From an uncultured Bacillota bacterium (GTDB taxonomy: Bacteria; Bacillota; Clostridia; Lachnospirales; CAG-274): a stretch of DNA of 64,000 bases. Position 1 is the first letter of the stretch. Every line of letters begins with the position of its first letter. The stretch spans positions 3,556 to 67,555 of the forward strand of contig CATZZP010000013.1 in NCBI GenBank assembly GCA_958426775.1. The letters run 5' to 3'. A program made the position numbers and the translations under genes. Below are positions 59,830-64,000 of this stretch, piece by piece. Under the pieces are notes generated by a model. The model saw only the letters and a list, made by a program, of their open reading frames with translations. It made no database searches and was not told where the DNA came from.

Positions 59830-62477
59830 CCTCCGAGTGTGCTTAAAACAAGAGCCTTTGCAGTGCTTAATGCCTCACCTATTTTAGAAGCGTCCTTACC
59901 GCCTGCCTGTGCCATATTAGGACGACCGCCGCCGCCGCCGCCGCAAACTGTAGCCGCAGCCTTAACAATATCTCCTGCCTTAGCACCCTTCTTAACAGCA
60001 TCGTCACTGCACATTGTTACAAGACTTACCTTGTCGCCCTCACCGCTTGCAAGAAGAATGATACAGCTGTTAAACTTGTCCTTAATTCTGTCGCCCAAGC
60101 TTCTTAAGCCGTTCATATCAAGACCCTTAACCTCAGCAAATACAAGCTTAATGCCCTCAATTTCTTCAGCAGAGTTAATTATATCATCTACAACGCCGCC
60201 GCTGAGCTTAGCCTTAAGGCTCTCAATCTCTCTTGCCATAGCCTTGTTTTCCTCAAGTAAGCTCTCAATACGCTTGCGGATATTATTAGGTGTTGTTTTA
60301 AGCATATTCATAGCCTCATTAAAAATGTAGCCCTTTTCCTCATAGTAGTTTAACACACCAAAGCCTGTTAAAGCCTCAATACGCCTTACACCTGCGGAAA
60401 CGCCGCTTTCGCTTACTATCTTAAAGGATCCTGCCTGTGCAGTATTCTTAAGGTGAGTACCACCGCAGAATTCCTTAGAATATCCGTCAATATCTACAAC
60501 ACGTACAGTATCGCCGTACTTTTCACCAAAGAGTGCAGTTGCACCTGTATTCTTAGCCTCCTCAAGGCTCATTATTTTAACGCATACAGGGTGAGCCGCT
60601 AAAATATGCTCATTTACCATACGCTCTATAGTGTTTAAATCCTCACTGCTTACGGCCTCAAAGTGAGTAAAGTCAAAGCGAAGATGATTTCTGTCTACAA
60701 GTGAGCCTGCCTGCTCAATATGAGCACCTAATACCTCACGAAGAACAGCCTGTAAAATATGGGTTGCCGTATGGTTTCTTGCAATAGCAAGTCTTTTTCT
60801 CTCGTCAACAGCCATATTCACCTTGTCGCCAAGCTTAATAGTACCGCTTTCAACTACACCTGTGTGGAGATACTTGTTACCGCCGAACTTAGTACAGTCA
60901 TCAATTTCAATCCTTAAGCCCTCTGCTGTGGTAATTACACCGCCGTCGCCGCACTGACCGCCCATTTCCGCATAGAACGGAGTTTTGTCTACAACAATAA
61001 CAACCTTGTCGCCCTCGTGAGCCTCATCAACAATCTCATCACCTGATACAATAGCAAGAACCTCTGCACCCTCTAAAGTAAGGCTGTCATAGCCTGTAAA
61101 CTCTGTTGACATAGCAGGGTCAAGCTGATGGAATACTGTTTCATCGGCACCCATATATGTGCTTTCGCCTCTTGCCTCTCTTGCACGCTTTCTCTGCTTG
61201 TCCATTTCAGCCTTAAAAGCTGCTTCATCAACGGTAATATCCGCCTCGCCTAAAATCTCCTGCATTAAATCAAGAGGGAAGCCGTAGGTATCGTACATCT
61301 TAAAGGAGTCCTCGCCTCCCATTACCTTTTCGCCGCCGCTTGCATTAATCTCGTCAATCTTTTGTCTTAAAATACGTAAGCCGGAATCGATTGTAAGGTA
61401 GAAACGCTCCTCCTCGGCAGTAATTGTCTTTATAATATTTTCTTTTTTATCTACAAGCTCAGGATAAGCCTCACCTGAATTAGAGATAACCACCTTACAC
61501 ATATCCGCAAGGAACTTACGCTCAATGCCAAGGAGCTTACCATGTCTTGCGGCACGTCTTAAAAGACGGCGAAGCACATATCCCCTGCCCTCGTTTGAAG
61601 GACGTACACCGTCAGCAAGCATAAAAGTTACGGAACGGATATGGTCGGTTATAACTCTTATTGACACGTCTGCATTATGGTCAGCACCGTATTCCTTACC
61701 TGAAATACGGCAAACCTCATCTCTAATCATCTTAACGGTATCTACATCAAAGATAGAGTTTACGCCCTGTAAAACCGTTGCAATACGCTCAAGACCCATA
61801 CCTGTATCAATGTTAGGGTGGTCAAGGTTAGAGTAGGAGCCGTCCTCCTCCTTACAGAACTGAGTAAATACCAAATTCCATATTTCCATATAACGGTCGC
61901 AGTCACAGCCTACAGTACAATCAGGACTGCCGCAGCCGTATTCCTCGCCCTTGTCATAGTAAATTTCAGAACAGGGACCGCAAGGACCTAAGCCATGCTC
62001 CCAGAAATTATCCTCCTTGCCCATACGGAAAATACGCTCAGGTGCAAGACCGATTTCCTTATTCCAGATGTCAAAAGCCTCATCATCCTCCTGATAAACA
62101 GATACGTAAAGTCTGTCCTCAGGTAATTCAATTACCTTTGTAAAAAACTCCCATGCCCAGTTAATAGCTTCTCTCTTGAAATAGTCCCCAAAGGAGAAGT
62201 TACCCAGCATTTCAAAAAAAGTACCGTGACGTGCCGTCTTACCTACGTTCTCAATATCGCCCGTACGGATACACTTCTGGCAGGTTGTAACCCTCTTGCG
62301 TGGAGGTACCTGCTGACCTGTAAAGAAAGGCTTTAAAGGTGCCATACCTGAATTAATAAGCAGTAAGCTCTTATCATTTTGAGGGATAAGAGAAGAGCTT
62401 GCCATTCTTAAATGCTCCTTACTTTCAAAAAAGGAGAGAAATGCCTCTCGTAATTCGTTTACGCCCATATAACGCAT
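59826..62477 (-). CDS. alaS: Alanyl-tRNA synthetase
   Basis: 883 aa, full length. N-terminal class II catalytic core (HGTFFEMLGNFSFGDYFK, DTGMGLERIATVLQG), editing domain with HTATHILQAVLR and FCGGTHLKNT (zinc-binding His/Cys), and the C-terminal DHHA1 part with the glycine-rich ending CGGGGGGRPNMAQAGG. GGAGG lies 10 nt before the ATG. A T-box leader controls it. Confidence 0.97.
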   Translation of the reverse strand: MRYMGVNELREAFLSFFESKEHLRMASSSLIPQNDKSLLLINSGMAPLKPFFTGQQVPPRKRVTTCQKCIRTGDIENVGKTARHGTFFEMLGNFSFGDYFKREAINWAWEFFTKVIELPEDRLYVSVYQEDDEAFDIWNKEIGLAPERIFRMGKEDNFWEHGLGPCGPCSEIYYDKGEEYGCGSPDCTVGCDCDRYMEIWNLVFTQFCKEEDGSYSNLDHPNIDTGMGLERIATVLQGVNSIFDVDTVKMIRDEVCRISGKEYGADHNADVSIRVITDHIRSVTFMLADGVRPSNEGRGYVLRRLLRRAARHGKLLGIERKFLADMCKVVISNSGEAYPELVDKKENIIKTITAEEERFYLTIDSGLRILRQKIDEINASGGEKVMGGEDSFKMYDTYGFPLDLMQEILGEADITVDEAAFKAEMDKQRKRAREARGESTYMGADETVFHQLDPAMSTEFTGYDSLTLEGAEVLAIVSGDEIVDEAHEGDKVVIVVDKTPFYAEMGGQCGDGGVITTAEGLRIEIDDCTKFGGNKYLHTGVVESGTIKLGDKVNMAVDERKRLAIARNHTATHILQAVLREVLGAHIEQAGSLVDRNHLRFDFTHFEAVSSEDLNTIERMVNEHILAAHPVCVKIMSLEEAKNTGATALFGEKYGDTVRVVDIDGYSKEFCGGTHLKNTAQAGSFKIVSESGVSAGVRRIEALTGFGVLNYYEEKGYIFNEAMNMLKTTPNNIRKRIESLLEENKAMAREIESLKAKLSGGVVDDIINSAEEIEGIKLVFAEVKGLDMNGLRSLGDRIKDKFNSCIILLASGEGDKVSLVTMCSDDAVKKGAKAGDIVKAAATVCGGGGGGRPNMAQAGGKDASKIGEALSTAKALVLSTLGG

Positions 62478-62498
62478 AATTAAAAAACCTCCGTTTAA

Positions 62499-62720
62499 AA
62501 TAGTAATAAAAAAAGCCCCGCTGTAAAAACAGCAGGGACGTATTAACGCGGTACCACCCTGATTATATGCCTAAGCATACATCTCTTGTGTCCGTATCGC
62601 TGACCAGCGGAAATACTGTAGCAAAGGTAGCTTCGCACATACTCTGACCGATTGCTTGCACCTGCCGCAACCTCTCTTAAGGCTCATTGTAAGGCTACTT
62701 ATCCTTAAGCATTTCATACG
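62499..62720 (-). promoter_or_regulatory. T-box riboswitch leader of alaS
   Basis: On the minus strand the canonical T-box CAGGGTGGTACCGCG lies at 62546-62560. It is followed by a terminator hairpin (CCCTGCTG with CAGCGGGG) and a T-run before the alaS ribosome site. Stem I lies upstream; GCU at 62631-62629 within GAAGCTACC is a plausible alanine specifier. Uncharged tRNA-Ala would promote readthrough into alaS and rsmA. Confidence 0.92.
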
Positions 62721-62726
62721 AGAGTA

Positions 62727-62755
62727 ATTATACGGCATAAGACTGAATTTGTCAA
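62727..62755 (-). promoter_or_regulatory. Consensus promoter of the alaS leader
   Basis: Minus strand TTGACA (62755-62750), 17-nt spacer, TATAAT (62732-62727), directly upstream of T-box stem I. Confidence 0.85.
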
Positions 62756-62790
62756 CAAAAAAACCTATTATATAAGGAAATTTTTTTAGA

Positions 62791-63192
62791 TTACATACCT
62801 GATAGAGCCGTTGCGTGCATCATTTCATCACTCATAATTTCAAAAATCATATTTCTTTCAGATACCATGCCCATGGGCAGGGCAAAATATAAGGTACGAT
62901 ACATGGTTGCACCCTCAAGCTCCTCATTTATCTGAGCCTTTATTGCTTCATTACAATCGGTAAACTCCTTTTCATTTATTTTCACCTTGCCCGGTTCTCT
63001 GCCCTTTAATTCTGTATACATTTCCGTTAGCATTTTAAAATGCTTTTTTTCATCAAGGGCAATAGCTCTGAAGGTATCGGCATTTTCGGTACACTCCTCT
63101 GACATACGGGTATATAGCCTGTAGTCAGCTTCCTCATCTGCAAGGGCTTGCTCAATAAGCTTTAAAATATATGGGTTTATATAGCCTTTCAA
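62791..63192 (-). CDS. Ferritin-like domain protein
   Basis: 133 aa, four-helix type. Metal-ligand pattern: EEADYRLY, DEKKHFKML, EELEGATMYR and DEMMHA, spaced as in rubrerythrin-like diiron carboxylate proteins. It lacks a rubredoxin tail, so it is shorter than rubrerythrin. Probably involved in iron or peroxide handling. Stands alone. Confidence 0.78.
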   Translation of the reverse strand: MKGYINPYILKLIEQALADEEADYRLYTRMSEECTENADTFRAIALDEKKHFKMLTEMYTELKGREPGKVKINEKEFTDCNEAIKAQINEELEGATMYRTLYFALPMGMVSERNMIFEIMSDEMMHATALSGM

Positions 63193-63247
63193 TTTAAATC
63201 ACCTGATTTAATCTTTTTATCAGCCTATGCTGATTAAGCTAAATAGG

Positions 63248-63691
63248 TTACTGTACAAAAGCCCTCTCCTTGAAAAAAGTAACAAAGACCCTCTCATATA
63301 TCAGACCTGCTGTAAACCAGAGGGGTGCATAGTCAAGCCTTATAACCCCTTCTATGTTGTATATACCCGTATACTCCCATGGGCAAAGGTCAAAAAGGGA
63401 TAATGCCTTGCCCGAAAAATATTCACAGGCAAAAATCAGAGTAGCATAGTACGCTCCCCTTATAACAACAGGTACACCGTTATTTATCAGGCTTAAAAAT
63501 ATAGGCTCCAAAAACACGGCTGAGCCGTAAACAGGCAGCATAATAAGGGCTGTATGACTGTAAAAGGTATAATCACCGCTTAAAAATGAGCATATACCTG
63601 TCCAAAGCACTTCAAAAAATAAACCAATAAGTCCGTAAATAAATCCTCTTTTAATCATAAATATATAGTGTGCATAAATTAAAAATTTCAT
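63248..63691 (-). CDS. CmpB-like (putative ABC transporter type IV) membrane protein
   Basis: 147 aa with four hydrophobic segments. FIYGLIGLFFEVLWTGICSF, MLPVYGSAVFLEP, CEYFSGKALSLFDLCPWEYT and IRLDYAPLWFTAGLIYE are the conserved stretches of the CmpB/DUF1113 family, of unresolved function. No strong ribosome site for the first ATG; MIKRGF at 63658 is an alternative start. Confidence 0.7.
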   Translation of the reverse strand: MKFLIYAHYIFMIKRGFIYGLIGLFFEVLWTGICSFLSGDYTFYSHTALIMLPVYGSAVFLEPIFLSLINNGVPVVIRGAYYATLIFACEYFSGKALSLFDLCPWEYTGIYNIEGVIRLDYAPLWFTAGLIYERVFVTFFKERAFVQ

Positions 63692-63732
63692 ACCCGCAAT
63701 TTACGGATAAAACACAAAAACTTAAAAAAGTG

Positions 63733-63761
63733 TTGACAAATTTAAAGCCTTACTGTATAAT
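63733..63761 (+). promoter_or_regulatory. Consensus promoter of tRNA-Phe
   Basis: TTGACA, 17-nt spacer, TATAAT; predicted start about 20 bp before the mature tRNA. Confidence 0.85.
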
Positions 63762-63788
63762 ATCAGTTGTCGCTGTAGATGATAATAT

Positions 63789-63842
<54 letters not shown>

Positions 63843-63861
<19 letters not shown>

Positions 63862-64000
63862 TCTTCATTTAATAATTAATTTTAAATGTTCCGAGACGGA
63901 GCGTGAATTTTTTTCAAAAATTCCCTTACGTCGCTACTTCGTAGCTCAATTCCGTCTCTGGGCATCTTCATTTAATAATTAATTTTAAATGTTCCGAGAC
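63843..64000 (+). repeat. Direct repeat of the tRNA-Phe 3' end and flank, 103-bp period
   Basis: The segment 63843-63897, starting inside the tRNA T-arm, recurs exactly at 63946-64000 and continues to the window end, so the repeat may be longer. Only the last 18 nt of the tRNA are duplicated. It could be an attachment-site duplication or the start of a tandem repeat. Confidence 0.8.

Noticed and set aside
59839..60330. 163-aa plus-strand frame inside alaS
   Set aside because: Antisense shadow of the alanyl-tRNA synthetase C-terminal domain.

Overview
The window comes from a low-GC Gram-positive bacterium, most likely a gut clostridium (Oscillospirales/Eubacteriales-like). The basis is AT-rich third positions, AGGAGG ribosome binding sites, a T-box in front of alaS, L27 with an N-terminal extension beside its processing protease Prp, an OGG1-type glycosylase, and a Cas13d-like gene, a family known mainly from Ruminococcus/Eubacterium relatives. 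Species cannot be named from sequence alone. Housekeeping genes are intact and ordered as in Clostridia. Several accessory genes are broken by single-base changes in homopolymer runs.

Layout. 1-6859: the end of a cell-surface glycopolymer cluster (HAD-type protein, LTA-synthase-like transferase with duplicated outer domains, GT2 glycosyltransferase). 6936-10100: nadB-nadC-proC. 10154-15975: GGDEF protein, ogg, a DUF6062-like gene, a membrane protein, a candidate C-rich small RNA, a PPOX-fold protein and a methyltransferase. 16032-19775 (minus): secA-prfB, with prfB needing a +1 programmed frameshift at an unusual UAA stop. 20084-33495: a compact phage-derived block (scaffold, capsid, connectors, sheath, tube, frameshifting chaperone, LysM hub, peptidase-hub fusion, baseplate, terminase, portal) without recognisable integrase, lysis, fibre, protease or full-size tape-measure genes. 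33496-37477: the defence island. It holds a short CRISPR array (two 36-nt repeats, one 30-nt spacer) with inverted degenerate repeat copies, a cas13d-like gene split by three one-base frameshifts with both HEPN RxxxxH motifs intact, hicB directly upstream in the same operon under a consensus promoter, and a divergent hicA. 37456-37753 is a string of hairpins between identical 26-bp repeats.

38070-46004 (mostly minus): yhbY, obg, rpmA, prp, rplU with a leader, a HAD phosphatase, tadA, a plus-strand DivIVA-like protein with repeats, luxS and ftsH. 46298-50861: secreted SH3-NlpC/P60 hydrolase, cca, SDR, LRR/copper-amine-oxidase-like secreted protein. 50916-56267: His/Cys-tailed protein, mtaB, YitT, orphan sugar-type ABC ATPase. 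56410-63691: RHH protein, frameshifted SLOG-like gene, trmB, a hypothetical gene, rsmA, alaS with T-box, ferritin-like protein, CmpB-like membrane protein. 63789 onward: tRNA-Phe(GAA), with its 3' end repeated 103 bp later.

The strongest discovery candidates are the hicB-cas13d locus with its mixed-orientation mini-array, the minimal contractile phage-like block, and the C-rich small RNA. Functions are inferred from recognised motifs; no database search or folding was run.
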